In this document: piece by piece, positions 11,327-20,030 of the stretch | How the letters are laid out: each line of letters opens with the position of its first letter | Numbering within the stretch: position 1 is the first letter of the stretch | DNA from: Cohnella algarum | GTDB lineage: Bacteria > Bacillota > Bacilli > Paenibacillales > Paenibacillaceae | Direction: 5' to 3' | DNA length: 64,000 nucleotides | NCBI RefSeq assembly: GCF_016937515.1 | Contig: NZ_JAFHKM010000002.1 | Location: 5,575,001-5,639,000 of the forward strand | The notes under the pieces: model-generated | What the model was told of the DNA's origin: nothing | The model's database searches: none | The model's input: the letters and a program-made list of their open reading frames with translations, nothing else | Translations under genes and position numbers: made by a program

Positions 11327-11815
11327 TCATTCGCGGATGAACAATTCCACTTCGTCGCGTTGCGGCGGGCGCCGCCGGAACCGCACCTGCAGCTTTCCCT
11401 CATTCCAGTCGGCCTTTCCGGATCGCGGCAGAACGAGCGCGGGCAATTTTACCGCATGTTTCCGGCCGTTCGGCAGTCCGGTCAATTTGACCCGGTCCGG
11501 GGCGGCGAACAAACGAACGTCTTTGAGGGCGGCATTCGCGGGCAGCCAAATTCGAACCGTCACAAATTTGTCGTTTTTCGACACATCAGTCCGCAGCGTT
11601 TCTTTTTTTTCCATTCCGGTTCCCGCGTTCGTGCCCGTTCCCGCGTCCGCGCCCGTTCGCGCTTTCCGCAACACCGATTGGATATAGTCGTTCAGCCACG
11701 AGCCGTCATTGGCTTTGTCCCATTGTTCGGCCAGCTTCCAGGGCAAATCTTTTCCGAGCCACTTTTGGATTTCCTTAAAATCCGGGAGCGGGCCGCTATC
11801 AAAAAAGGAACTCAT
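11327..11815 (-). CDS. Hsp20/alpha-crystallin-like protein next to gerP
   Basis: A 162-residue protein starting MSSFFDSGPLPDFKEIQKWL. The N-terminal half is amphipathic with a short Gly/Thr/Ala linker (about 58-70). Residues 80-160 have the beta-sandwich spacing of a small heat-shock alpha-crystallin domain (VRIWLPANAALKDVRLFAAPD, then VKLTGLPNG and a final GKLQVRF strand), though it is divergent. ATG 11815 has GGAGGG upstream. It is divergent from gerPA across 139 bp, so a spore-coat or sporulation role is plausible; this is inferred from context only. Confidence 0.6.
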   Translation of the reverse strand: MSSFFDSGPLPDFKEIQKWLGKDLPWKLAEQWDKANDGSWLNDYIQSVLRKARTGADAGTGTNAGTGMEKKETLRTDVSKNDKFVTVRIWLPANAALKDVRLFAAPDRVKLTGLPNGRKHAVKLPALVLPRSGKADWNEGKLQVRFRRRPPQRDEVELFIRE

Positions 11816-11893
11816 CGTCTTCCCTCCAAACGCGGAGCCTCCAGTCATCCTATGCCCGGCTCGACGTCTCCGTTCCAGACTGCTTGTCCATGA

Positions 11894-11920
11894 ACCCATG
11901 GGCATTCGCCTTCATACAAT
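11894..11920 (+). promoter_or_regulatory. Candidate sigma-K promoter for the gerP cluster
   Basis: AC at 11894-11895, a 17-base spacer, then CATACAAT at 11913-11920 matches the sigma-K pattern (AC, N16-17, CATANNNT). In Bacillus the gerP operon is transcribed late in the mother cell by sigma-K, which fits. Confidence 0.5.
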
Positions 11921-11954
11921 GCAGCATGATCCCTGCAAAGGAGTCGTTGCGCCC

Positions 11955-12196
11955 ATGCCATCCATCGTCGGAGCCGTTAAAATTTTGAGCGTCGGCTCGG
12001 GAGCGATCGTGCAGTTCGGGATAACCTGCAAAACAGCCCGTCCAGCAATTCCAAGTCGTACGCGGGGGCCGGATCGTTCGTCACCGGCGACCTGTCGCGG
12101 ACGAACAACGCCATCAGCGCAACCAATACGAATGACGAGGACATTCAGGACTCCAGCGAAAATAAGGTCGGCGGAAACAGCGGTGTCGCAACATGA
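11955..12196 (+). pseudogene. gerPA: Spore germination protein GerPA, frame broken by one missing G
   Basis: The first 22 codons read MPSIVGAVKILSVGSGAIVQ, the hallmark GerPA/GerPF N-terminus. After GGG at 12018-12020 the frame is lost. One base further it resumes with DNLQNSPSSNSKSYAGAGSF and NTNDEDIQDSSE, which is the rest of GerPA, ending at TGA 12194-12196. Inserting one G restores an 80-residue intact protein. GerPA is a coat-associated protein needed for permeability of germinants to the inner spore. The stop overlaps the gerPB ATG by the usual ATGA, so the rest of the operon looks functional. This may be a sequencing error. Confidence 0.85.
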
Positions 12197-12411
12197 TCCA
12201 GTGGAATGTTCATCAGCAAATCACGATTCAGCAGCTGCGCGTGGATGCCGTCACGAACTCCTCGGTTTTGCAAATCGGCAGCGCGGGCAGCATTCAATCG
12301 CTTTCGCAGCTGTACAATATGGGCGGATATACCGGCCCTGCCGCTCCGTTGGGCGAAGCGGGCGAGGGGGCGCAGGAGATTTCGTTCGTCCCGCTTCCGA
12401 ATCCAAGCTAG
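12193..12411 (+). CDS. gerPB: Spore germination protein GerPB
   Basis: A 72-residue small protein of the GerPB family. The central segment NSSVLQIGSAGSIQSLSQLY is the family signature, followed by a Pro/Gly-rich tail (GGYTGPAAP). GerP proteins sit in the spore coat and help nutrients cross to the germination receptors. The ATG overlaps the gerPA stop by 4 bases (ATGA), indicating translational coupling. gerPC begins 62 bp downstream, preceded by its own strong ribosome site. Confidence 0.9.
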   Translation: MIQWNVHQQITIQQLRVDAVTNSSVLQIGSAGSIQSLSQLYNMGGYTGPAAPLGEAGEGAQEISFVPLPNPS

Positions 12412-12473
12412 CGACAGCGAGCTTTTGACAGCGTCGGGTCAGGAGATCAGTGGGGGGCAAAGGAGGAAGGAAC

Positions 12474-13109
12474 ATGACGAACTTTTGGTACGGCCCCTCC
12501 CCCGCCCAATGGCAAGCGTGCGTTCAGCATATCCGCAATCTGGAGCAGCGGCTGGAGGAGCTTCGCAATCAGCTTCAAGCCATGCAAAACGAAATGCAGG
12601 AGCTGAAAAAAACGCCGCCGGTCCATGTGGAGTATCATTTCGATCAATTGAAAGTTTCCCGGCTGGACGGGACGCTGAACATCGGGTTATCGCCCCAGGG
12701 CATGCAAGCCCCGGAATCGTTCGACGTATCGGCGCCCGGCATGTGGACGGCGCCCGCAAACGGAGGCGACGCGGAGGACGAACAAATCCGCGCCCTGCAG
12801 AGAGAAGCCGCTACTTACATGGACAGCGAGGCGCCGGCGATGCTCGACGAACTATCGGATCGCATGGGAGTTCCGCTTGACGGCGCGCACCGGAAATTGA
12901 TCGTGAAAGACATCAAGTCGCAACTGAATCCGAGGGTCCATTATTACGCGAAAAACGTTCGGTATCCCGCAAACGGAACCGATGCGGAGAAGCAAGGCTG
13001 GAAGGATTCGGTCATGCAAAAAACGAAACGCGATATCGAAGCGGCGATATCCGCCTATTTGAACGGGATGAATGGAAAAAGCGAAAGCAAGGGGGATGAG
13101 ACGGAATGA
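12474..13109 (+). CDS. gerPC: Spore germination protein GerPC
   Basis: A 211-residue protein, the length of GerPC. Residues 10-50 form a strong coiled coil (HIRNLEQRLEELRNQLQAMQ), then the conserved VHVEYHFDQLKVSRLDGTLN segment, then a Ser/Pro/Gly-rich spacer and an alpha-helical C-terminal domain. It is the largest protein of the cluster and is needed for GerP assembly in the coat. The ATG at 12474 lies just after AAAGGAGGAAGG; a GTG at 12450 in the same frame is rejected for lack of spacing. Its stop overlaps the gerPD start (ATGA). Confidence 0.9.
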   Translation: MTNFWYGPSPAQWQACVQHIRNLEQRLEELRNQLQAMQNEMQELKKTPPVHVEYHFDQLKVSRLDGTLNIGLSPQGMQAPESFDVSAPGMWTAPANGGDAEDEQIRALQREAATYMDSEAPAMLDELSDRMGVPLDGAHRKLIVKDIKSQLNPRVHYYAKNVRYPANGTDAEKQGWKDSVMQKTKRDIEAAISAYLNGMNGKSESKGDETE

Positions 13110-13312
13110 CGCCAAGCATGGAAATGAACGTGCGAAACGGTCCGGTGACGGTCGGATCGATCCGCGTCGTCGGCATTTCCAGTTCCTCCTCGCTGCTAGT
13201 CGGGGATACCGAATCGCTGACGCTGTACTCCTATTTCGACACGCCGCCCGAATCCGTCATCGTCGGCCCTCTCGCGCCGCTGCCCGCGCTCCCCGAAGAG
13301 GAAACCGAATGA
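13106..13312 (+). CDS. gerPD: Spore germination protein GerPD
   Basis: A 68-residue protein with the GerPD pattern: GSIRVVGISSSSSLLVGDTE followed by a conserved FDTPPESVIVGPLAP tail. It overlaps gerPC upstream and gerPE downstream by 4 bases each, so the three are translationally coupled. It is a spore-coat permeability protein. Nothing in the sequence suggests damage. Confidence 0.9.
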   Translation: MTPSMEMNVRNGPVTVGSIRVVGISSSSSLLVGDTESLTLYSYFDTPPESVIVGPLAPLPALPEEETE

Positions 13313-13692
13313 TCGCGTGCCGCACCTCGGTCGTCAAGCGCGTCTTCGTCAACACCGTCTCGCAGGCGGGAATCGTCCAATTCGGAGATACGAAACGGCA
13401 GTCGGATCAGCGCAACCGGGTTATTGCCGTTCAGCGGGCCGTGCCGAATTTCGAAGGCGACGAAGTGAAGTTTGCTTCTTACCCGCTTTTTTTCCTGCCG
13501 CGGCCCAAGCCCGGCGAACCGCTTGACGTCGCCGTTACGACCGCATCGGATGACGGGGCGATTCGCGTCGGCCGCGTTTCCGTGCTTGGCGTCTCCACGT
13601 CCTCCATCTTTCGCGTAGGGTGCGGGGGACCTCATGACGCGTTGGCGCGCGTTTTGCACATCCGGCATTTCAACGACCGGGTCATCCGCTGA
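13309..13692 (+). CDS. gerPE: Spore germination protein GerPE
   Basis: A 127-residue protein beginning MIACRTSVVKRVFVNTVSQA. The family motifs are IVQFGDT, then NRVIAVQRAVPNFEGDE and YPLFFLPRPKPGEP, and a C-terminal repeat of the GerP strand pattern (RVSVLGVSTSSIFRVG). The ATG at 13309 overlaps the gerPD stop. An upstream frame extending to 13072 is rejected because it would overlap gerPC and gerPD. No gerPF follows; the next gene is a YjcZ peptide, so gerPF is missing here or lies elsewhere. Confidence 0.9.
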   Translation: MIACRTSVVKRVFVNTVSQAGIVQFGDTKRQSDQRNRVIAVQRAVPNFEGDEVKFASYPLFFLPRPKPGEPLDVAVTTASDDGAIRVGRVSVLGVSTSSIFRVGCGGPHDALARVLHIRHFNDRVIR

Positions 13693-13805
13693 TTTTCGAA
13701 GCAAGGACGTTCCGACCGGTGCAAACGCACAGGTCGCCGTCCGCCTGCCGCATATGCTGACATTGTGATACGCCATCACACACACTAATGCGGGAGGTTA
13801 TCGCT

Positions 13806-13922
13806 ATGGGTTACCCGGTTGCAGGAGCAGGTTACGGCCAAGGATATGGCGGCATGGGAGCGGCTGCATTCGCCCTCGTTCTGTTTATTTTGCTCGTCAT
13901 CATCCTTCGCGCCTGCTGGTAA
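13806..13922 (+). CDS. YjcZ-family sporulation peptide (38 residues)
   Basis: A very short gene reading MGYPVAGAGYGQGYGG then MGAAAFALVLFILLVIILRACW. The Gly/Tyr-rich head followed by one hydrophobic helix ending in ILRACW is typical of the YjcZ sporulation peptides of Bacillales, usually 25-50 residues. The ribosome site GGGAGG at 13792-13797 is 8 bases before the ATG. It follows gerPE after 113 bp and is closed by the hairpin at 13948-13995. It is probably a spore-membrane or coat peptide of unknown biochemical role. Confidence 0.8.
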   Translation: MGYPVAGAGYGQGYGGMGAAAFALVLFILLVIILRACW

Positions 13923-13947
13923 GCGGCTCATCATAATCCGTCCGTTC

Positions 13948-13995
13948 GACGGCCGAGAGCCTTGCCGAATGCATCCGGCAAGGCTCTCGGCCGTC
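13948..13995. terminator. 20-bp perfect hairpin between the YjcZ gene and pucR
   Basis: Arms 13948-13967 and 13976-13995 are perfect complements with an 8-base loop, followed by TCGTTTT on the plus strand. It separates the plus-strand sporulation genes from the convergent pucR-like gene. Confidence 0.85.
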
Positions 13996-14002
13996 GTCGT
14001 TT

Positions 14003-15694
14003 TCAACCCGTTCCCGCTCCTCCGGGCGTGATGTGGCACAGTTTGAGCGATAACTGCAGTTGAAGCCGGTCCTCCGGATCGTCCAACGAAATGCCGAGAA
14101 TGTTCTGAATTTTCTCGAGCCGGTAGACGACCGTGTTGTAGTGCGCGTACAACTTCTCCGACGTCAGCTTAATGTTGCCGTTGCAGCGGAAAAACATCTC
14201 CAGCGTTTCCACGAGCCGTCCCCCGCCGCGCTTGTCGGCATGCTGAAGCGGAATCGAAAAGCGCTGCAAAAATTGATCCCGTTCCTCGCTCGAAGGAATC
14301 AAATAAAGCAGGGAATAGACGCCAAGCCGGTCGTAAGTCACGATATTCCCGTCCAGTCCGCAAACGTCCGCCGCCTGCCTCGCCCTCCTGGCCTGGGACA
14401 AGCTTGCCGACAGCTGTTCCGGACGTTCCGCCGGGCGGCCCGCGAACAATCGAAGGCTTTCTTCCCCGAGAAGCTGCCGCAATTCGTCATGCAGCCGCTG
14501 CATCACGCCCGATTCCGTTATATCGGCTCGCGCTTCGAGCCGGCCCGTATCGGGCACCGGCACGATCAGCACCAGGTCGGCGCCGACCGGCGCCGACAAG
14601 ACGGAATCCGCCGCCTGCAGGCGTTCCGAGCGAATTTTCCGCGCCATTTCCCTAAGCTTCTCCTGGGACTGCTCCCCTTCGCCGAATCCCGCGAGCACGG
14701 CGCACAACGGCGTCTCCTCCGGCAGCGAGCAGCCGCACACCTCCGCCCGAAGCTTCCAGTCTTGCTCGGAAACGAGCTTGCCCGACAGCCAATCCTGGAG
14801 AAACTGGTCGACGTACTTCCCCTCCACCTCGCGAACCGCCTCCACGTTCGCCAGTTCGAGACCCGTCAGCGACGCGAGCCGGTCGACCGTCACGACGTCA
14901 AGCGGCTGAATTTCCCGGTTGCGTTCCAAAAGCACGAGGCATGCCGGCTTGAAGCGGCTGGCCGGCACCGGACTCGCGTATACCCGGCAGACATTCTGCA
15001 TCAGCGTAAAGCCGCCGCTTGACAGCTTCCCGGCATGACGGCCCGCCAGCATTTGCACGAAGGGCCATACTTCGACCGCATCGGCGCTTCGCAAGCTTTC
15101 GGAAAGCCATGGCTTATCCTGATCCCTGACGATTGCAACGGGATTGCCGAGCATATTTTCCATCGCGTCCAAAAAGGCATACAGCCCGTTTCCGTCCAGA
15201 AGCAGGCGTGTCATATGGTGAATTCGGCCCTGCAATTCGGTCAACTGAACCGATTCCTGCGCGAGCAGCCGTTCCATGACCGATCGAACCAAATCCGAAA
15301 AGGACAAGGCGTACGGCAATTCGACGATCGGCAATCCATGTATGGCCGCTTCCTCGGCGACTTCCTTCGGCAGCTCGCCGGAAGGGCGATCCGGTTTGAA
15401 CCCGATGGCGGCGCAACCGCGTTGAACGAGGTCCGGGATCATCTGCCGGAAACGGTCCGACTGTTCGCGCAGCATCGCTCCGCCGGCAAGAAGCAGCTCG
15501 CCCATGCGAACCCGAGGCGAGACGTCCGCCGTTTCCAGCAAGCTGATCCGGGTAATCGCGGCGGATACGCCCCTTTCCCCGGCGATTAGCTTCGCCTGCT
15601 TAAGCAGCGGCAGCATGAGCAATTCTTTGACGGTCAACGAGGCATGTTCCGGTTTGCTGCCGGATGCGGTTTCCTTTCGAGGCATTGCGGCCAT
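14003..15694 (-). CDS. PucR-family transcriptional regulator
   Basis: A 563-residue regulator. Residues about 20-140 are the PucR N-terminal domain (LTVKELLMLPLLKQAKLIAG). The middle is a GAF-like/GGDEF-like region. The last 60 residues are the PucR-type helix-turn-helix (FFRCNGNIKLTSEKLYAHYNT then VVYRLEKIQNILGISLDDPE). Such proteins sense nitrogen or purine metabolites, but no purine genes are adjacent, so the target is unknown. The ATG at 15694 is preceded by GGAGGGACAGGG. The 264 bp upstream (15695-15958) are AT-rich and contain its promoter and the terminator of the next gene. Confidence 0.85.
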   Translation of the reverse strand: MAAMPRKETASGSKPEHASLTVKELLMLPLLKQAKLIAGERGVSAAITRISLLETADVSPRVRMGELLLAGGAMLREQSDRFRQMIPDLVQRGCAAIGFKPDRPSGELPKEVAEEAAIHGLPIVELPYALSFSDLVRSVMERLLAQESVQLTELQGRIHHMTRLLLDGNGLYAFLDAMENMLGNPVAIVRDQDKPWLSESLRSADAVEVWPFVQMLAGRHAGKLSSGGFTLMQNVCRVYASPVPASRFKPACLVLLERNREIQPLDVVTVDRLASLTGLELANVEAVREVEGKYVDQFLQDWLSGKLVSEQDWKLRAEVCGCSLPEETPLCAVLAGFGEGEQSQEKLREMARKIRSERLQAADSVLSAPVGADLVLIVPVPDTGRLEARADITESGVMQRLHDELRQLLGEESLRLFAGRPAERPEQLSASLSQARRARQAADVCGLDGNIVTYDRLGVYSLLYLIPSSEERDQFLQRFSIPLQHADKRGGGRLVETLEMFFRCNGNIKLTSEKLYAHYNTVVYRLEKIQNILGISLDDPEDRLQLQLSLKLCHITPGGAGTG

Positions 15695-15910
15695 CCCTGT
15701 CCCTCCTGTGCGTGCATAGACCCAGTTTTAAATAAACCGACACACTAGCTCCCCCCAGCGCTTCGATTTCTCTGTGTCATTAATCGTAACACAAAACGGG
15801 ATATTCTTTTTTTCTCTATCTTAATGTAATATTTTATAACATATTTGTTGAAATGTCTTCAAAATATTGCGCATAAGCCGGTATAAATTTCGGAATCGCA
15901 ACAAAAAAAA

Positions 15911-15934
15911 CCGGCCACCCCAAAGGGTGACCGG
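15911..15934 (-). terminator. Terminator of the zinc-ribbon protein gene
   Basis: CCGGTCACCC/GGTGGCCGG stem on the minus strand directly before a run of eight T (15903-15910 as A on the plus strand). Confidence 0.85.
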
Positions 15935-15958
15935 AAATGACGTTACGATATCTATCGT

Positions 15959-16546
15959 TTACGCCGGCTCTGCGGCGTTTCCGCAGCTCGGACAGAACCT
16001 GGCCTCCGCCGCCAACGGTTCGCCGCACCGGGCGCAACGTTTCTCCGTCTCGACGGAAAGGACTTCCTGCGCCGGCCCGGCATCGGCCGGCTCGATCTCG
16101 TCTTCGCGCGCTTCTTCCAAGGGGAGCGCGGCCTGCTCCCGCTCCGGCGACGCGTCGACCACTTCGGCGGCCGCATGAACCGGCTCTTCGAATTTCCGCC
16201 CGCACGCCGGGCAAAACTTCGTGTCGAACTCGACTTTCTGTCCGCATTCGCACTCCTTTTCGTTGCGGAGCTCGCGAATGCGGTCTTCGAGCGCGCTTAT
16301 TTCCCTGCGGATGCCTACGATCGCCTCGCAGATCGGGATGATCGACTGCTCCGCCTTGGACAGATCCTTCTCGAGGTAGGCGCCGAACACCGCCTCGCCG
16401 ATCGCGGCCTGTTTCTTGTCGATTTCTTTTCGTTTGTTGGCGATTTGCGTATGCAGCTTTGTAATTTCAACCGTTTGCTGAGCCTTTTCCGTCGCGGTGG
16501 ATACCCCTTTGCTCACGGTTTCGGTAATTTTTTTGAATATGCTCAT
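15959..16546 (-). CDS. Coiled-coil protein with two zinc ribbons
   Basis: A 195-residue soluble protein. Residues 1-95 are predicted helical and coiled-coil (ITKLHTQIANKRKEIDKKQA and ALEDRIRELRNEKE). Two zinc-ribbon knuckles follow: CECGQ...FCPACG (about 98-115) and RCARCG...FCPSCG (about 168-190), joined by an acidic linker of about 50 residues. Such zinc-ribbon coiled-coil proteins are common in Firmicutes and have no known activity. ATG 16546 follows AGGAGGCGT. It stands alone between the pucR and araC-type genes. Confidence 0.75.
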   Translation of the reverse strand: MSIFKKITETVSKGVSTATEKAQQTVEITKLHTQIANKRKEIDKKQAAIGEAVFGAYLEKDLSKAEQSIIPICEAIVGIRREISALEDRIRELRNEKECECGQKVEFDTKFCPACGRKFEEPVHAAAEVVDASPEREQAALPLEEAREDEIEPADAGPAQEVLSVETEKRCARCGEPLAAEARFCPSCGNAAEPA

Positions 16547-16619
16547 CGTGAACGCCTCCTAGCTTTTTCTTATTATCTCATACGAAAGCCCGCTCGTCAT
16601 GGTTCCGCAAGCCGGATTT

Positions 16620-17465
16620 TCAAGCCTTTCCCTTCCGGTAGTCGGTAGGCGTGACGCCGTACTGCCGCTTGAACGATTTGGAAAAATAAAGCGGATCCGC
16701 ATAGCCGACGGCGGCCGCGACTTCCTCGACCGTGAGCGGCTCGCGCAGCAGCGCCCGCGAGCGCTCCAGTCGCAGTTTCTGCAAATAGCGGACGGGCGGC
16801 ATCCCGAACTGTTGGCGGAACAGCTTGGACAAATGGGTCCGGTGGTAGCCCAATTCCTTCGCCATCCGTTCGATCGTGATGGGCTGCCCCAACTGCGCCT
16901 GAAGCCAGAGAGCCGCCCGCTCGGCCTCCCGCGCCTGGACGCCCGATTTCCCGACTCCATCGGCAGACGGCCGATTCTCCCCGTTCGCTTCCGCCCACGA
17001 GGCAAAGGCCAGCCGCAGCCAGCCTTCCGCCTCGAGATCGGCGGCGGCCCCGCCCCGCCGGAAGGCGCTCTCGGCCGAGGCCAGCGGCGCCAGCGGCGCC
17101 TCGTCCTTCTGCCGAATGACCGGGCGGGCCGGGGAGATGCCGGCGCGCCGCAGCCAGCCGGGAAGCGCGGGTCCCCGGAAGGCGATCCAGCGGTACTTCC
17201 ATGGGGTTTCCGAATCGGAACGGTACGAGTGAATAACGCCGGGAAGGATGAAAAAAGAATCGCCGGGCCCCAGCTCGTATTCGGTCTCTCCGCAACGGAA
17301 ATAGCCCTTGCCTTCCTCGACGACATGCACAAGCGCATAATCCAGCACCTGGGGACCCAGGCGGTGATCCGGTTTCGTTTGCGACACGCCGGAAAACAGG
17401 ACGGTCATCTCCCCGTTTTCGCCCGGATTAGGATTGACGGCTATTCGCTCCGAAAAGGGTTTCAT
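16620..17465 (-). CDS. AraC-family regulator, divergent from melA
   Basis: A 281-residue regulator. The N-terminal cupin-like sugar-binding half (to about residue 150) contains GYFRCGETEYELGPGDSFF. The C-terminal 100 residues hold two helix-turn-helix motifs (TIERMAKELGYHRTHLSKLF and VEEVAAAVGYADPLYFSKSF), ending in the signature FKRQYGVTPTDYR. It is divergent from the GH4 alpha-galactosidase across 139 bp, so it very likely controls that gene in response to an alpha-galactoside. ATG 17465 is chosen because GGAGG lies 10 bases upstream; a start at 17525 lacks this. Confidence 0.88.
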   Translation of the reverse strand: MKPFSERIAVNPNPGENGEMTVLFSGVSQTKPDHRLGPQVLDYALVHVVEEGKGYFRCGETEYELGPGDSFFILPGVIHSYRSDSETPWKYRWIAFRGPALPGWLRRAGISPARPVIRQKDEAPLAPLASAESAFRRGGAAADLEAEGWLRLAFASWAEANGENRPSADGVGKSGVQAREAERAALWLQAQLGQPITIERMAKELGYHRTHLSKLFRQQFGMPPVRYLQKLRLERSRALLREPLTVEEVAAAVGYADPLYFSKSFKRQYGVTPTDYRKGKA

Positions 17466-17604
17466 CAGCCCATCGCCTCCGCTCACCTGACTACAAAATT
17501 CCATATAGACATCGCTTCCATCCATATCCGAAACGAGGCTTATTCCTCTATTCTAGAACGCAGAAGGCCTTCTCACAAGCGAAAAATCCGAAAGGGTGTC
17601 GATC

Positions 17605-18903
17605 ATGTCCAAAATCGCTTTTCTCGGTGCGGGGAGCACCGTTTTCGCCAAAAATGTACTGGGAGACTGTTTGCAGACTCCGTCGCTTCAAGGCTTTGAA
17701 ATCGCGCTATTCGACATCGACGCCGAGCGGCTGTCCGACTCGGAGCAAATGTTGAACAACCTGAAAGCTTCCGTCGGCAGCACCTGCGTCATCAAGGCGT
17801 ACGGCGACCGGCGCGAGGCGCTGCGCGGAGCCAAATACGTCGTCAACGCGATTCAGGTCGGCGGATACGACCCGTGCACGATTACCGACTTCGAAGTTCC
17901 GAAGAAATACGGCCTGCGTCAAACGATCGCCGATACGGTCGGCATCGGCGGCATTTTCCGCAACCTTCGCACGATCCCGGTCATGCTCGATTTCGCGCGG
18001 GATATTCAGGACGTCTGCCCGGACGCGTTGTTTTTGAACTATACGAATCCGATGGCCGTGCTGACGAACGCGATGATTACCCTCGGCGGCGTCCGAACGG
18101 TCGGCCTGTGCCACAGCGTGCAGGTGTGCGTCCCGCATCTGTTCGAGGCGCTCGGACTTTCGACGGAAGGCGTCAAAACGAAGATCGCCGGCATCAACCA
18201 TATGGCGTGGCTGCTCGAAGCGACCAAGGACGGCGTAGACTTATATCCGGAGATCAAGCGCAGGGCGGCCGAAAAGCAAAAGGAAAAGCATCACGATATG
18301 GTCCGTTTCGAACTGATGCTGCGTTTCGGCTACTACGTCACGGAATCGTCGGAGCACAACGCCGAGTACCATCCTTATTTTATTAAGCGCAATTACCCCG
18401 AATTGATCGAACGCTTCAACATTCCGCTTGACGAATATCCGCGCCGCTGCGTCGAGCAGATCGCCAAATGGAAGGACATGCGCGAATCGCTCGTCAACGA
18501 CCGCAATCTGACGCATGAAAGGTCGCACGAATACGCTTCCTATATTTTCGAAGCGATGGAAACGAACGTCCCGTTCAAAATCGGCGGCAACGTCATGAAC
18601 ACGGGGCTCATTACAAACCTGCCGAAGGAAGCTTGCGTCGAAGTGCCGTGCCTGGTCGACACGAGCGGAATCAACCCGACCTATATCGGCGATCTTCCGC
18701 CGCAATTGGCCGCCCTTAACCGGACGAACATCAACACGCAGCTGTTGACGCTGGAAGCCGCCCGTACCGGCAAGAAGGAGCATATTTACCACGCGGCCAT
18801 GCTGGATCCGCATACGTCGGCCGAGCTGTCGATCGACGATATCTTTTCGCTTTGCGACGATTTGATCGAAGCGCACGGCAACTGGCTTCCCGCCTTCCGT
18901 TGA
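17605..18903 (+). CDS. melA: Alpha-galactosidase, GH4 family
   Basis: A 432-residue NAD- and Mn-dependent glycosidase of family GH4 acting on alpha-galactosides such as melibiose. The Rossmann Gly-rich loop GAGSTVF is residues 8-14, LNYTNPM is about 144-150, and the metal ligands Cys169 (GLCHS) and His199 (GINHM) are both present. GH4 hydrolyses by an oxidation-elimination mechanism in the cytoplasm, so an uptake system is needed, but none is adjacent. The ATG at 17605 lies 8 bases after AAAGGG; GTG 17596 is rejected. A GC-rich terminator follows at 18917-18958. Confidence 0.9.
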   Translation: MSKIAFLGAGSTVFAKNVLGDCLQTPSLQGFEIALFDIDAERLSDSEQMLNNLKASVGSTCVIKAYGDRREALRGAKYVVNAIQVGGYDPCTITDFEVPKKYGLRQTIADTVGIGGIFRNLRTIPVMLDFARDIQDVCPDALFLNYTNPMAVLTNAMITLGGVRTVGLCHSVQVCVPHLFEALGLSTEGVKTKIAGINHMAWLLEATKDGVDLYPEIKRRAAEKQKEKHHDMVRFELMLRFGYYVTESSEHNAEYHPYFIKRNYPELIERFNIPLDEYPRRCVEQIAKWKDMRESLVNDRNLTHERSHEYASYIFEAMETNVPFKIGGNVMNTGLITNLPKEACVEVPCLVDTSGINPTYIGDLPPQLAALNRTNINTQLLTLEAARTGKKEHIYHAAMLDPHTSAELSIDDIFSLCDDLIEAHGNWLPAFR

Positions 18904-18916
18904 GCCCGCCCGAAAA

Positions 18917-18958
18917 AAGCGCCGCCCCGTTGCCTCTCGGGCATCGCGGACGGCGCTT
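18917..18958. terminator. Terminator after melA, bidirectional
   Basis: Arms AAGCGCCG (18917-18924) and CGGCGCTT (18951-18958), with an inner imperfect stem, are flanked by A6 upstream and CTCTTTT downstream. It can also end the convergent DUF1361 gene. Confidence 0.75.
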
Positions 18959-19002
18959 CTCTTTTATGGCTTAAGACGACGCTTCGATTCTCGAAACGCG
19001 GC

Positions 19003-19764
19003 TTACGGTTCGTTCCCGCCGGCCGGCTCCGGATCGGGCCTCGCGCTTTTGGGCGTTTGCATCGTCAACGAGCCTAGACCGTACAGCGACAAGTAAACGA
19101 TCAGAATGAGCATGCCGAACAAGAGGGTGAAAATCGCTCCGCGATGATCGAGGCCTCCCAGCACGCCTTCGATCAGGCGAAACGGGCTAAAAAGAACGTC
19201 CCAGCTGTTCAGGCGGACGACCCTGCCGAGATAAACCCCGAATCCGCCCAGAAACGACGTCGCGAATATAAACGCCCAGCCCGCGACGGGACCGCCGTAA
19301 TGGCGAATGATGTGGTGAAACTGACGCATGGACAAATAACCGAGCAGCAACCCAGCCCAGGAAAATATAAAAAAGATGACGAGATCGTACCAGACGAGCA
19401 GCGACTCGTTGATTTTCGACCAAATGTAATTCGGGTCGGCGATCAGATGGATAAGATCTGTCGTCAAATAGGGCGCATTCGGATAAAACAGCAGCCAGAC
19501 GATCGCCAACAGGAAAAACGCGAAGCCGGGCTTGCCGCTTCTCCTCCGTCTTTCCAGGCTCATGGTCGCCATCGAAACGAACAGCGGAATCCACGCCAAA
19601 AACAAGTTCCACAGCAGAAAACGATGTTTGATGAAATCCAGTTCCAATTGATTGGCCCGTACGATCAGCAGCAGCAGGCAAAGAAACGAAGTGCCCGTCA
19701 ACACGAGCAAAATGGGGGTGCCCAATGCCCCTCCGATCGACGCATGGCGCGTTTGGCGGCTCAT
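19003..19764 (-). CDS. DUF1361 membrane protein
   Basis: A 253-residue integral membrane protein with about seven hydrophobic segments. The DUF1361 landmarks are present: LWNLFLAWIPLF near residue 52, LLFYPNAPYLTTDLIHL near 90-106, and WYDLVIFFIFSWAGLLLG near 125-142. The family occurs in Firmicutes and Cyanobacteria and has no known function. ATG 19764 is preceded by AAAGGAGGTG. It is divergent from a sugar-isomerase-like gene over about 265 bp, which hold the promoters and nothing else I can name. Confidence 0.85.
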   Translation of the reverse strand: MSRQTRHASIGGALGTPILLVLTGTSFLCLLLLIVRANQLELDFIKHRFLLWNLFLAWIPLFVSMATMSLERRRRSGKPGFAFFLLAIVWLLFYPNAPYLTTDLIHLIADPNYIWSKINESLLVWYDLVIFFIFSWAGLLLGYLSMRQFHHIIRHYGGPVAGWAFIFATSFLGGFGVYLGRVVRLNSWDVLFSPFRLIEGVLGGLDHRGAIFTLLFGMLILIVYLSLYGLGSLTMQTPKSARPDPEPAGGNEP

Positions 19765-20030
19765 CGGCGCGCACCTCCTTTTTCAGCTTCATCCCGGTAT
19801 CATATCATACTTGATATCCTGGAAAAAAGTTGCGGCAAAACGGAACGCCGTCCGAATTGACCGGGAAAAAGATGATGCGGGGAGACGTTGACTCTCGTTA
19901 CGCCCTTTCGTTCCGGCGCTTCCGCCGAACGGATCGTGTGCTAGAATGTAACCGAATTCACTAGAATTCATTAGTCGGTATATATTGCTTTTCCAATCGA
20001 TAGCCAAAAAGCTGAAGGAGCGTGTTCGCC

